This document shows, one piece after another, positions 24,854 through 33,138 of a stretch of 64,000 nucleotides of DNA (within the stretch, counting starts at the first letter, position 1; the number at the start of each line of letters is the position of its first letter). This DNA comes from Actinoplanes regularis (GTDB lineage: Bacteria > Actinomycetota > Actinomycetes > Mycobacteriales > Micromonosporaceae): the NCBI RefSeq assembly GCF_900188005.1, contig NZ_FZNR01000005.1, forward strand, positions 486,386 to 550,385, in the 5' to 3' direction. Under the pieces are notes generated by a model that was given only the letters and a program-made list of their open reading frames with translations, had not been told where the DNA came from and ran no database searches. The position numbers were made by a program, and so were the translations under genes.

Positions 24854-26442
24854 GCGGTTTCTCCTTCGGCGCCGGCGGGAACGACGGTCGTCAGTGGCCG
24901 CCACGAGTGCGGGGACCGGGTGCGGTAGCGCAGGTAGGCGAGGCCGCCTGCGAGCAGGGCGCCGCCGACGAACAGCAGCGAGAAGTAGTGCAGGTACCAG
25001 TGGCCGCCCGCGGGGTCGTAGACCTCCGGGCGGGGCCAGCCGAGGTTGAGGATCATGCCGATGCCGTAGAGCACCGCCAGGACGTTGACGACGATCCCGA
25101 ACCGCCCGAGAGCGAACAGCCGGCCGCCCCGTTCGGTCCGGGCGATCCCCTCCTCGTGCGGCCAGCCTTTGCTCCGCCGGACCAGCAACGGGACGGTGAC
25201 CAGGGCGTAGGCGATGTAGAGCATGACGATGCAGACGCTGGTGATGGCGGTGAACAGGGCGGCCTGGCCGATGTTGACCAGCAGCAGCCCGGCGGCGCCG
25301 GCTCCGACGACGATCGCGGGCAGTGCCGGGGTGCCGGTGCGCGGCGACACCTTGCGCAGTGCGGCGGAGAACGGCAGCACGCCGTCGCGGGCCATCGAGA
25401 AGACCATCCGGCTGCCGGCGGTCTGGATGGCGAGGGTGCAGACCGCGATCGCGATCGCCACGTCGATCAGCAGGATCTTGCCGCCGGTCTCGCCGAGGCG
25501 GCTGGTCAGCACGTACGGCAGGCCCTCTGTGGCGAGCCGGCCGTCGGTGAGGCTCGGCGCGGCCATCAGTGCGGCCAGCAACATCAGCCCGCCACCGATG
25601 CCGGACGCGGCGAGCGCACGCAGGATCGTGCGGGGCGCGATGTGGCGCGGGTCCCGGGTCTCCTCGCTGAGTTCGCCGGCGCTGTCGAAGCCGACCACCA
25701 CGTATGCCGCCATCAGCGCGGAGACCAGGAACGGGCCGACGTATCCGAGCCCGGAGCCGGTGCCGCCGGTGTCGAAGACGACGCCGGGGCCTCGCTCGGT
25801 GTTGAACAGCAGCAGCACGACGACCGCGAGCACGCCGATGATCTCGAGGGTCACCCCGGTGCTGTTGACGATCGCCATGAGCCGTACGCCGATGACGTTC
25901 ACCACGGTGGTCACGGCGATCAGGATCGAGCCGAGGATGACGGCGTTGGTGGCGCCGCTGCTGGAGGTCAGCGCCGGGTCGTCGCCGACGAGCTGAAACC
26001 CGGACCAGATCGACGGGAGCACCACCTGCAGGGCGATCGCGGCGGCCGCGACGGTGGCGATCTGGGCGATGATCATGACCCAGCCCGCGAACCAGCCGAC
26101 CGTGGCGTTGGACAGTCGCCGCGACCACTGGTAGATGCAGCCCGACAGCGGGTAGCGGGCGGCCAGTTCGGCGAAGTTCAGCGCCACCATGAACTGGCCG
26201 GCGAAGACCAGCGGCCAGGTCCAGAAGAAGGCGGGGCCGCCGAACGAGAAGCCGAAGGCGAACAGCTGGAAGACCGTGGTGAGGATCGATACGAACGAGA
26301 ATCCCGCGGCGAACGACGCGTAGCTGCCGATGCCGCGGCGCAGCTCCGGCTCGTACCCGAACCCGCGCAGGTCCGTGGCATCGGTGGACGGGTCTACCGC
26401 ACCGCCCGGAGGCGGTGCCGACAGTGCGGGAGTAGTGGACAT
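24850..26442 (-). CDS. APC-superfamily amino acid/urea-type permease
   Basis: A 530-aa protein with about twelve membrane segments. APC-family signatures are GYEPELRRGIGSYASFAAGFS (residues about 30-50), SGCIYQWSRR and the VVVGFDSAGELSEETRDPRH segment. GAGGAGG lies 5 bases before the ATG. As first gene of the operon it probably brings in the nitrogen compound degraded downstream, guanidine or urea, but APC permeases take many substrates. Confidence 0.85.
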   Translation of the reverse strand: MSTTPALSAPPPGGAVDPSTDATDLRGFGYEPELRRGIGSYASFAAGFSFVSILTTVFQLFAFGFSFGGPAFFWTWPLVFAGQFMVALNFAELAARYPLSGCIYQWSRRLSNATVGWFAGWVMIIAQIATVAAAAIALQVVLPSIWSGFQLVGDDPALTSSSGATNAVILGSILIAVTTVVNVIGVRLMAIVNSTGVTLEIIGVLAVVVLLLFNTERGPGVVFDTGGTGSGLGYVGPFLVSALMAAYVVVGFDSAGELSEETRDPRHIAPRTILRALAASGIGGGLMLLAALMAAPSLTDGRLATEGLPYVLTSRLGETGGKILLIDVAIAIAVCTLAIQTAGSRMVFSMARDGVLPFSAALRKVSPRTGTPALPAIVVGAGAAGLLLVNIGQAALFTAITSVCIVMLYIAYALVTVPLLVRRSKGWPHEEGIARTERGGRLFALGRFGIVVNVLAVLYGIGMILNLGWPRPEVYDPAGGHWYLHYFSLLFVGGALLAGGLAYLRYRTRSPHSWRPLTTVVPAGAEGETA

Positions 26443-26495
26443 GACCGCCTCCTCGGGCAGGCGGCAGCGGGGCGCTGGCCGCCCGCCACCGGAAT

Positions 26496-26513
26496 ACCTG
26501 TCAGTTGACAGGT
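26496..26513. promoter_or_regulatory. 18-bp palindrome, candidate TetR operator of the carboxylase operon
   Basis: ACCTGTCAGTTGACAGGT has perfect 8-bp arms around GT. It lies 54 bases upstream of the permease start and 95 bases before the TetR gene start, in the divergent promoter region. Confidence 0.7.
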
Positions 26514-26607
26514 TGCGGTAGCGGGTATCGACGATGGTTTCTGTGCCGTAAACCTTGGGTTGCCGGATGTGTCGCTGGCGTTACAGCCCCGGCCGGGCGG
26601 TTGTGAC

Positions 26608-27279
26608 ATGGCCGCGTGCGACGATGCAGTCGTGAGCTCCCCGCCATCGACCCCGACCGCCGGCCGGCCCCGCTCGGGCACGCGGCGACTCCCGGCCGCC
26701 ACCGCCCGCGAGGAGATCCTGGACGCGGCCGCCGAACTCTTCGCCCAGCGTGGCTACACGGCCACCTCTACGCGGCTGATCGCCGAAGCCGTCGGCATCC
26801 GTCAGGCTTCGCTCTATTACCACTTCGCCAACAAGGAGCAGATCCTCGCCGAACTGCTCGAGGCCACCGTCCGGCCCTCGCTCGCCTACGCCGGCGAACT
26901 CTCCAGGAAGGATCTGACCGCTGCGGTCGCCCTGCGCGAACTGGTCAAGTACGACGTCGGCGTCCTTCTCGGCGCCCGCTGGAACATCGGCGTCCTCTAT
27001 GCCCTGCCCGAGATCGCCACCGAGCCGTTCACCCACTTCCGCCGTGAACGCGAGCGTCTGCGCCTCGCCTACCGACGGCTGGCGGCCGCTGCCGCTTCCG
27101 ACCGCATCGGTGACCCCGATGTCGCCGGTGACCTGGTCTTCGGCCTGGTGGAAAGCGTCATCGGCATGCGTCGCGATCTACCCGTCCTGTCCTCGGCGGA
27201 ACAGTTGCAGCGTACGGTCGCGGCCGCGGCCCTTCGCCTGCTCGGCGCGGACGACGACCGGTCCGACGATCCCGCATAG
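26608..27279 (+). CDS. TetR-family regulator of the carboxylase operon
   Basis: A TetR protein of about 223 aa with an N-terminal tail, then HTH TSTRLIAEAVGIRQASLYYHFANKEQIL (about residues 52-80). ATG 26608 is preferred but the start is not certain; GTG 26632 is an alternative, and the frame also reaches 26560. It is divergent from the five-gene nitrogen operon across the 18-bp palindrome, so it probably represses that operon in response to the substrate or a product. Confidence 0.8.
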   Translation: MAACDDAVVSSPPSTPTAGRPRSGTRRLPAATAREEILDAAAELFAQRGYTATSTRLIAEAVGIRQASLYYHFANKEQILAELLEATVRPSLAYAGELSRKDLTAAVALRELVKYDVGVLLGARWNIGVLYALPEIATEPFTHFRRERERLRLAYRRLAAAAASDRIGDPDVAGDLVFGLVESVIGMRRDLPVLSSAEQLQRTVAAAALRLLGADDDRSDDPA

Positions 27280-27327
27280 CTCATCGGGTGCACAGCCTCC
27301 GTGGCCACGCGCCGGGATCGATCCTCA

Positions 27328-28200
27328 TCAGGCGAGCTTGCTGATCACCTCGTCGGCGAAGCGGCGGATGCCGTCGCGTTTGGCGGTCAGGTCGCCGTCG
27401 AAACCGGTGCCGTAGAAGCGCCAGGGCACCACGATCGCGTCGGTCACGCCGGCCTCGGCCTGCTGACGGAAGCCGTCCAGGCCGAAGCGGTCGATGCACA
27501 CCGCCTGGATCTCGAAGGGCTGGCCGGCGCGACCGTACTCGGCGCGCAGGCGGGCCAGGCGGTCGATCACCGCGCGCAGGTCGTCGAAGCGCATCATCGC
27601 CGAGGACCAGCCGTCGCCGACCCGGGCGGCGCGGCGCAGCGCCACGCCGGTGTGGCCGCCGACGTAGATCGGGACCGGCTCGGTCGGGGCGGGGCTCATC
27701 TGCAGGCGGCCGAACTCGAAGTGCTTGCCGTGGTACTCGACCATGCCGCCGCCGAGGATCAGCTTCAGCACCTCGATCGCCTCGTCGCCGCGGGCGCCCC
27801 GGTCCTCGAACGGGGCGCCGCACCACCGCGACTCCTCCGGGGACCAGCCGAGCCCGACGCCGAGGCCGAAGCGGTTGCCGGTCAGGTGGGCCACCGAGCC
27901 GACCTGGCGGGCCAGCAGCACCGGGTTGCGCGGGCCGAGCTTGAGCACCTGGGTGTAGAACCGGATGCGGCTGGTGGCGGCGCCGAGCGCGGCGGCCGTC
28001 ACCAGCGGGTCCGACCAGGGTGTCTCGGCCGTCCAGAAGCGGCTCCCGTCCGGGGTGTACGGGTACTTCGCGCTGACCTCTTCGGAGTAGAAGAGCGAGT
28101 CGGGCAGCGCGATGGACGCGAAACCGCACTCCTCGGCGGTCCGCGCCAGGTCGATGAGTTGGTCGAGAGGGCTGAGCGCGATGCCGAGGCTGAACTTCAT
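27328..28200 (-). CDS. LLM-class F420/flavin-dependent oxidoreductase, KstR-type promoter
   Basis: A 290-aa luciferase-like TIM barrel (MKFSLGIALSPLDQLIDLA; TPWSDPLVTAAALGAATSRI; RFGLGVGLGWSPEES; PIYVGGHTGVALRRAARVGDGW). These features fit the F420-dependent branch, though FMN use cannot be excluded. It lies after chsE4-chsE5 but has its own KstR-like site immediately before the ATG. It probably reduces or oxidises a steroid intermediate; the exact reaction is unknown. Confidence 0.8.
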   Translation of the reverse strand: MKFSLGIALSPLDQLIDLARTAEECGFASIALPDSLFYSEEVSAKYPYTPDGSRFWTAETPWSDPLVTAAALGAATSRIRFYTQVLKLGPRNPVLLARQVGSVAHLTGNRFGLGVGLGWSPEESRWCGAPFEDRGARGDEAIEVLKLILGGGMVEYHGKHFEFGRLQMSPAPTEPVPIYVGGHTGVALRRAARVGDGWSSAMMRFDDLRAVIDRLARLRAEYGRAGQPFEIQAVCIDRFGLDGFRQQAEAGVTDAIVVPWRFYGTGFDGDLTAKRDGIRRFADEVISKLA

Positions 28201-28208
28201 CCTAGAAC

Positions 28209-28222
28209 TGTAACGTGTTCTA
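28209..28222. promoter_or_regulatory. KstR-type operator before the LLM oxidoreductase gene
   Basis: TGTAACGTGTTCTA fits TnnAACnnGTTnnA fully. It lies in the 23-bp gap between the chsE5 stop and the oxidoreductase ATG, 8 bases from that ATG, so there is no room for a ribosome-binding site of the usual kind. Confidence 0.75.
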
Positions 28223-28223
28223 G

Positions 28224-29156
28224 TTACGACCGGAAGGTGTCGGCCAGCGCCAGCAGCTGCCCGGTGGCGCCACCCAGCAGGAACTCGTGGTGTTTCGCCG
28301 CCAGGAAGTAGCGGTGCAGCGGGTAATCGATGTCCAGGCCCACGCCGCCGTGCACGTGGACGGCGGCGTGCAGCACGCGGTGGCCGGCCTCGGCCGCCCA
28401 GAACCCGGCCGTGGCGACCTCGGGCGCCCCCGGTGACCAGGCCGCCTGCCAGAGGGCCAGGCGCAAAGCCTCGACGTCGATGTAGGCGTCGGCGAGCCGC
28501 TGCGAGACGGCCTGGAACGAGCCGATCGGGCGGCCGAACTGGATCCGCGACCGGGCGTATCCGGCGGTCATCTCCAGGGCGCGCTCGACCACGCCGAGCT
28601 GGGCCGCGCAGGCGCCGACCGTGGCGTGCGCGGCGAGCCAGGCGGCGGCACCGGCCAGCCGCGGAGTCTCGGCGCCCGCGAAGTGGACCAGGCCGGCTCC
28701 GGGGCCGCCGTCGACCCGTTGTGGCCGCACGGTGACGGCGGGGTCGTCGGTGCGGACCAGGAGCACGTCCGACCCGTCGGGGACCAGGACGAGAGCGGCC
28801 TGATCGGCGGCGGGTACCGGGGCGCCGGGAGTCGGCGCGGCGGTCAGCACCAGCCTGCCCTGTCCGGCCGGGGCGGCCCACGAGGCGACCTGGTCGTCGG
28901 TGCCGAACCGGGCGAGGGTCGCCGCGGCGGCGACGATCGAGGGCAGGTACGGCACGGTGGCGGCGGCCCGGCCCAGCTCGACGAGGATCGCGCACTGCTC
29001 GATGAGCCCGTACCCTTCGCCGCCGGCCCGCTTCGGCAGCGCGGCGGCCAGCACCCCGGCTTCGGCGAGGGCCGGCCACAAGGGGCGGCCGGAGGCGGCC
29101 AGCTCGCGGGTGAGCGCGGCCAGCTCGCGAGCCTCGTCGCTGAGCGTGAAGTCCAT
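28224..29156 (-). CDS. chsE5: Acyl-CoA dehydrogenase ChsE5 (FadE27)-like subunit
   Basis: A 310-aa acyl-CoA dehydrogenase, shorter than the ~373 aa of FadE27. The C-terminal half is well conserved: ARSRIQFGRPIGSFQAVSQR, then ATAGFWAAEAGHRVLHAAVH and HRYFLAAKHHEFLLGGATGQ. In mycobacteria ChsE4 and ChsE5 form an alpha2beta2 dehydrogenase acting on C26-type sterol side-chain CoA thioesters, with the active site completed across the subunits. The partner lies immediately upstream (9 bp). The shorter N-terminal and middle domains are notable, with no frameshift visible. Confidence 0.86.
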   Translation of the reverse strand: MDFTLSDEARELAALTRELAASGRPLWPALAEAGVLAAALPKRAGGEGYGLIEQCAILVELGRAAATVPYLPSIVAAAATLARFGTDDQVASWAAPAGQGRLVLTAAPTPGAPVPAADQAALVLVPDGSDVLLVRTDDPAVTVRPQRVDGGPGAGLVHFAGAETPRLAGAAAWLAAHATVGACAAQLGVVERALEMTAGYARSRIQFGRPIGSFQAVSQRLADAYIDVEALRLALWQAAWSPGAPEVATAGFWAAEAGHRVLHAAVHVHGGVGLDIDYPLHRYFLAAKHHEFLLGGATGQLLALADTFRS

Positions 29157-29165
29157 CAGGCCCTC

Positions 29166-30326
29166 CTAGCGCTTGATCGGCAGGCCGAGGGCGCCGGCCG
29201 CGATGATGTCGCGCTGCACCTCGTTGGTGCCGCCGCCGAAGGTGAGGATCAGCGAGGCGCGGTGCATCCGCTCGATCCGGCCGTGCAGCAGGGCGCCGGG
29301 CGAGCCCGCGCGCACCGTGGCGGCCGGGCCGAGCACCTCCATCAGCAGCCGGTACGCCTCCACGGCGAGTTCGGTGCCGTAGACCTTGCCGGCCGAGGCG
29401 CGCACCGCCGCGGGTGGCCCGTCCCCGCCGGCGGCCACCCGCCAGTTCAGCAGTTTGAGGACCTCGGTCTTCGCGTGCACCCGGGCCAGGTGCAGCCGCA
29501 CCCACTCCCGCTCGATGGCCCCGGTCTCCACGGCCCACGCGGTGACCTCGTCGAGCGCGCGGCGCAGCGGGGCGGCCGAGGTGAGCGCGACCCGTTCGTG
29601 GTTGAGCTGATCGGTGATCAGCCGCCAGCCCTCGTTCTCGGTGCCGACCAGCGCCGAGGCCGGCACCCGGACATCGGAGTAGTAGGTGGCGCTGGTGGTC
29701 GGGCCGGCGACGGTACGCACCGGCGTCCAGGAGAAGCCGGGCGCGTCGGTCGGCACGACCAGGATGGACAGGCCCTTGTGCCGGGGTGCCTCCGGATCGG
29801 TGCGGCAGGCCAGCCAGACGTAGTCCGCGTACCGGATCAGGCTGGTCCACATCTTCTGACCGTTGATCACGTAGTCGCCACCGTCACGGACCGCGCGGGT
29901 GCGCAGCGCCGCGAGGTCGGTGCCGGCCTCGGGCTCCGAATAGCCGATCGAGAAGTGTGCCTCGCCGGCCGCGATCCGTGGCAGCAGCTCGGCGCGCTGC
30001 TGGGCGGAGCCGTGCCGGGCGATGGTCGGCCCGACCGTGTAGATGGTCAGGAACGGGACCGGCACGCCGGCCATGGCCGCCTCGTCGGCGAAGATGAGCT
30101 GGTCCAGGCGGGAGCGCCCGCCGCCGCCGTGCTCGACCGGCCAGCCCAGCGCCAGCCAGCCGTCGCGGCCCAGCCGGCGGACCACCGCCCGGTAGGCGTC
30201 GCCGTCGCCGTACTCACCCTCGTCGTCGGTGAGCGCCGCGCGCAGCTCCGGCGTCATCAGCCCGGCGAAGTACTCCCGTAGCTCCTGGCGGAGCTTCTCC
30301 TGCTCCGGTGTGTATCCCACGTGCAT
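29166..30326 (-). CDS. chsE4: Acyl-CoA dehydrogenase ChsE4 (FadE26)-like subunit
   Basis: A 386-aa protein from ATG 30326 (MHVGYTPEQEKLRQELREYF). It matches FadE26/ChsE4 closely from memory: GRDGWLALGWPVEHGG, SIGYSEPEAGTDLAALRTRA, GQKMWTSLIRYADYVWLA and TFGGGTNEVQRDIIA at the end. It pairs with ChsE5 to oxidise the sterol side-chain acyl-CoA. The promoter region, shared with the divergent thiolase gene, has a perfect KstR-like palindrome. Confidence 0.9.
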   Translation of the reverse strand: MHVGYTPEQEKLRQELREYFAGLMTPELRAALTDDEGEYGDGDAYRAVVRRLGRDGWLALGWPVEHGGGGRSRLDQLIFADEAAMAGVPVPFLTIYTVGPTIARHGSAQQRAELLPRIAAGEAHFSIGYSEPEAGTDLAALRTRAVRDGGDYVINGQKMWTSLIRYADYVWLACRTDPEAPRHKGLSILVVPTDAPGFSWTPVRTVAGPTTSATYYSDVRVPASALVGTENEGWRLITDQLNHERVALTSAAPLRRALDEVTAWAVETGAIEREWVRLHLARVHAKTEVLKLLNWRVAAGGDGPPAAVRASAGKVYGTELAVEAYRLLMEVLGPAATVRAGSPGALLHGRIERMHRASLILTFGGGTNEVQRDIIAAGALGLPIKR

Positions 30327-30349
30327 TGCGCCCGCCCGATGCCATGGAT

Positions 30350-30363
30350 TAGAACAAGTTCTA
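30350..30363. promoter_or_regulatory. KstR-type operator between chsE4 and the thiolase gene
   Basis: TAGAACAAGTTCTA meets every fixed position of TnnAACnnGTTnnA. It lies 24 bases before chsE4 and 32 bases before the thiolase gene, so it can serve both divergent promoters. Confidence 0.82.
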
Positions 30364-30394
30364 GTAGAGTCCATCCGGCGGAGAGGCGTCAACT

Positions 30395-31528
30395 GTGGAA
30401 TCGGCCTACTTGGCGGCGGCGGTCCGGACACCTGTCGGCAGACGCGGCGGCCGTCTGTCCGGAGTGCACCCGGCCGACCTGGCCGGGCACACCATCGCGG
30501 AGCTGCTCGACCGCGCCGGCGTCGACCCGGCCGAGATCGACGACGTGGTGCTGGGTTGCGTCGACACCCTCGGACCGCAGTCCGGCGACATCGCGCGGAC
30601 CAGCTGGCTCGCGGCCGGTCTGCCCGAACACGTCCCCGGGGTGACCGTCGACCGGCAGTGCGGTTCGGGCCAGCAGGCCGTGCACTTCGCGGCACAGGCG
30701 GTCCTGAGCGGCACGGCCGGCCTCGTCGTGGCCGGCGGGGTGCAGAGCATGAGCCAGGTGCCGATCGGCAGCGCGATGGCGCCCGACGGGCCCTACCGGG
30801 GATCCCGCGGCTGGGCGGCCCGCTACGGCGACCGGGAGGTCGACCAGTTCCGCAGCGCCGACGAGATCGCCGCCAAGTGGGCCCTGACCCGCGCCGAGCT
30901 GGAGGAGTGGGCCCTGACCAGCCACCGGCGGGCGATCCGGGCCATCGACGAGAACCGGTTCGCGGCGGAGATCGTGCCGGTCGCCGGATGCGACACCGAC
31001 GAGGGCCCGCGCCGGGACACGACCGCCACGCGGATGGCCGGGCTGGCGCCGCTGCGAACCGGCGGCGTCACCACGGCCGCGACCTCCAGCCAGCTCGCCG
31101 ACGGTGCCGCGGCGCTGCTCGTCGCGTCCGGCCGGGCCCTGCGGGAGCACGGCCTGCGGCCCCGGGCCGCCATCCGGCACCTGTCCGCTCGTGGCGGTGA
31201 CCCGGTGCTCATGCTCACCGCGCCGATCGAGGCGACCGCGTACGCGCTCGCCCGGGCCGGACTGCGGGCCGCCGACATCGACCGCTTCGAGGTCAACGAG
31301 GCGTTCGCCAGCGTGGTGCTGGCCTGGCTGCGCGAGACCGGCGCCGACCCGGCCAGGGTCAATGTGAACGGTGGCGCGATCGCGCTGGGCCACCCGCTCG
31401 GCGCCACCGGCGCCCGCCTGCTGACCGGCCTGCTGCACGAACTGGAGCGCTGCGGCGGCCGCTACGGCCTGCTCACCATGTGCGAGGGCGGCGGCCAGGC
31501 CAACGTCACCATCATCGAACGCCTTTAG
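30395..31528 (+). CDS. fadA6: Acetyl-CoA acetyltransferase (thiolase), FadA6-like
   Basis: A 377-aa thiolase from GTG 30395. Catalytic residues are Cys89 (DRQCGSGQQA), His333 (GHPLGATGA) and Cys363 (TMCEGGG). From memory it is closer to FadA6 (Rv3556c) than FadA5: WLAAGLPEHVPGVTVDRQC, GGVQSMSQVPIGSAM and the ending GGGQANVTIIERL. In mycobacteria FadA6 belongs to the KstR2 regulon and late ring degradation. Here the promoter has a KstR-type site instead. FadA5-type side-chain thiolysis cannot be ruled out. Confidence 0.85.
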   Translation: MESAYLAAAVRTPVGRRGGRLSGVHPADLAGHTIAELLDRAGVDPAEIDDVVLGCVDTLGPQSGDIARTSWLAAGLPEHVPGVTVDRQCGSGQQAVHFAAQAVLSGTAGLVVAGGVQSMSQVPIGSAMAPDGPYRGSRGWAARYGDREVDQFRSADEIAAKWALTRAELEEWALTSHRRAIRAIDENRFAAEIVPVAGCDTDEGPRRDTTATRMAGLAPLRTGGVTTAATSSQLADGAAALLVASGRALREHGLRPRAAIRHLSARGGDPVLMLTAPIEATAYALARAGLRAADIDRFEVNEAFASVVLAWLRETGADPARVNVNGGAIALGHPLGATGARLLTGLLHELERCGGRYGLLTMCEGGGQANVTIIERL

Positions 31529-31538
31529 CTCGCGAGCC

Positions 31539-31562
31539 GATGTGAGAGGCCGTTCTCACATC
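31539..31562. terminator. Stem-loop after the thiolase gene
   Basis: GATGTGAGA and TCTCACATC form a perfect 9-bp stem with a 6-base loop, 10 bp past the thiolase stop. It is a probable terminator without a U-tract. Confidence 0.5.
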
Positions 31563-32016
31563 CCGCTATGCATGATTCGTGATCGAAGAGGAGAAGACGG
31601 CCGACCCGAGAGGGAAGCTGCTCGAATCCTCCTGATCGACGAGCTGCGTCACCAGCGAGTGACCATCCAGAACGGAATCCCGGCGGCCGATGAGCCGGAC
31701 CGGCCTGCCGCAACTCGGCCGGCGCCGGATGCGGATTCGCCGCTCACCCGTCGTCGAACAGCCCTCTCCTCGCAGCGGGCAAAAATCGACCACCATCTTT
31801 CTTCTGCGCGACACCCGCTACGTCGCCGGCGGAACGTGCCTGCTCCGCCGCCCTGAGGTGTGCTCGAGATCGCCCGATGGAATTAAGGATGGAAGCGCCC
31901 GCGGCAGTGAGTTATGTCCCTCCGAAATGGTCTTAACCTTTGATTCTTAATCATCGATTAGTGTCACTGCGTCCCGCACTGAGCGTGCGGAAGCGACCAC
32001 AGGGAGAGAAGTCTTG
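31563..32016. other. 454-bp intergenic region without a recognisable gene
   Basis: Open frames here lack coding character. The last ~100 bases are AT-rich and probably carry the promoter of the secreted beta-propeller gene; TAATC-ATC-GATTA at 31948-31960 is a small inverted repeat there. Confidence 0.5.
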
Positions 32017-32988
32017 ATGGTTCATGAGACGCGTGATGGCGTCGGCCAGCGTTTGGTCCGCGCCATCGTCGTCGGTGTCGCGGCGATCTTCGCGGCGACC
32101 GCACTGATCGGTTCGCCGGCGCAGGCAGCCCTGTCCCCGGCGTGGTCCGGATGGTCGCAGGTGCCCGGCGGCGGTGCGACACCGGACTCGCCCGCCACCG
32201 CGACCTACCACGACATCCAGTACGTGTTCGTCCGCGGCACCGACAACCGGATCTACGCGCAGACCCACAACGGTGTGCAGTACTCCGGCTGGCGCGAGGT
32301 GCCCGGCACCGGCCTGACCCCGTCCGCTCCCGCGGCCGCGGTGTACCGGGACAAGCTGTACGTGTTCGTCCGGGGCACCAACGACCGGATCTACAGCAAC
32401 ACCCTCACCGGCACGACCTGGGGTAACCAGTGGACCGAGGTGCCCGGCACCGGCCTGACCCCGTCCGCTCCCGCGGCCGCGGTGTACCGGGACAAGCTGC
32501 AGGTGCTCGTCCGGGGCACCGACGACCGGATCTACAGCAACGCCCTGACCAACACGGCGTGGGGCAGCCAGTGGACCCAGGTTCCCGGCACCGGCATCAC
32601 GCCCAGCGGGCCCACGCTCGCCGTGTACCAGGACAAGCTGTACGCGCTGGTCCGCGGCACCGACAACGGGATCTACAGCAACACGCTGACCAACGCGACC
32701 TGGGGCAACCAGTGGACCGTGGTCCCGGGCACCGGCCTGACCCCGTCCGCGCCGAGTCTCGTCGCGTACCGCGGTGACCTGCACGCCTTCGTCCGGGGCA
32801 CGGACGATCGGATCTACCTCAACACCCTGACGAACACGACCTGGGGCAACCAGTGGACGGAGGTGCCCGGCGGCGGCGCTACCCCGTCGGCTCCCGGCGC
32901 CGGCGTGTACCAGGGTGTGCTGCACCTGTTCGTCCGGGGCACGGACAACGCCATCTGGCTCAACCGGGTCGGCCCTCCGCTGCCCTGA
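32017..32988 (+). CDS. Secreted six-repeat beta-propeller (PLL-lectin-like) protein
   Basis: A 323-aa protein with a Sec signal (LVRAIVVGVAAIFAATALIG, cleavage after AQA near residue 38). It then has six ~47-residue repeats of the form W-x-VPGTGLTPSAPA, followed by YxDKLYVFVRGTDxRIYSN. Such repeats build bladed propellers as in Photorhabdus PLL-type fucose lectins and tectonin-like proteins, so carbohydrate binding is the best guess. AGGGAGAGAAG precedes the ATG. It converges on the sensor kinase gene. The interval 32989-33138 holds only the repeat element at 33073. Confidence 0.78.
   Translation: MVHETRDGVGQRLVRAIVVGVAAIFAATALIGSPAQAALSPAWSGWSQVPGGGATPDSPATATYHDIQYVFVRGTDNRIYAQTHNGVQYSGWREVPGTGLTPSAPAAAVYRDKLYVFVRGTNDRIYSNTLTGTTWGNQWTEVPGTGLTPSAPAAAVYRDKLQVLVRGTDDRIYSNALTNTAWGSQWTQVPGTGITPSGPTLAVYQDKLYALVRGTDNGIYSNTLTNATWGNQWTVVPGTGLTPSAPSLVAYRGDLHAFVRGTDDRIYLNTLTNTTWGNQWTEVPGGGATPSAPGAGVYQGVLHLFVRGTDNAIWLNRVGPPLP
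32296..32499 (+). repeat. Tandem duplication inside the propeller gene
   Basis: A 63-bp block at 32296-32358 is repeated base for base at 32437-32499, exactly 141 bp (one repeat unit) later. The flanking repeats are more diverged. Confidence 0.85.
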
Positions 32989-33072
32989 CGCCCGGCCGGC
33001 GCCTCGGATCCGCCAAGCGCGCGGTCGGAGGATTCGAGGCGTCGCGTGGGAATGTCACGGCACTTGGCTCGA

Positions 33073-33119
33073 GCCTGGGCACGGGGCCCCATCGGTCGTA
33101 CCTGGGAATGGATTTTGAA
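33073..33119. repeat. Dispersed intergenic element, copy B
   Basis: A 47-bp stretch beginning GCCTGGGCACGGGGCCCCAT and ending GGATTTTGAA, matching copy A at 13227-13275. Both copies lie shortly beyond the 3' end of a minus-strand gene (20 and 60 bp). It contains no reading frame of note. Confidence 0.6.
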
Positions 33120-33138
33120 TTTGTTTTTAAAGATCCGA

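Noticed and set aside
26443..26607. Guanidine-I (ykkC) riboswitch in the leader of the carboxylase operon
   Set aside because: No ykkC-type conserved segments are seen, and the leader is occupied by the TetR-type palindrome. A covariance search would be decisive.
31542..31856. Possible small plus-strand gene after the thiolase
   Set aside because: No ribosome-binding site, Arg/Pro-rich low-complexity translation, and it begins inside a terminator-like hairpin.
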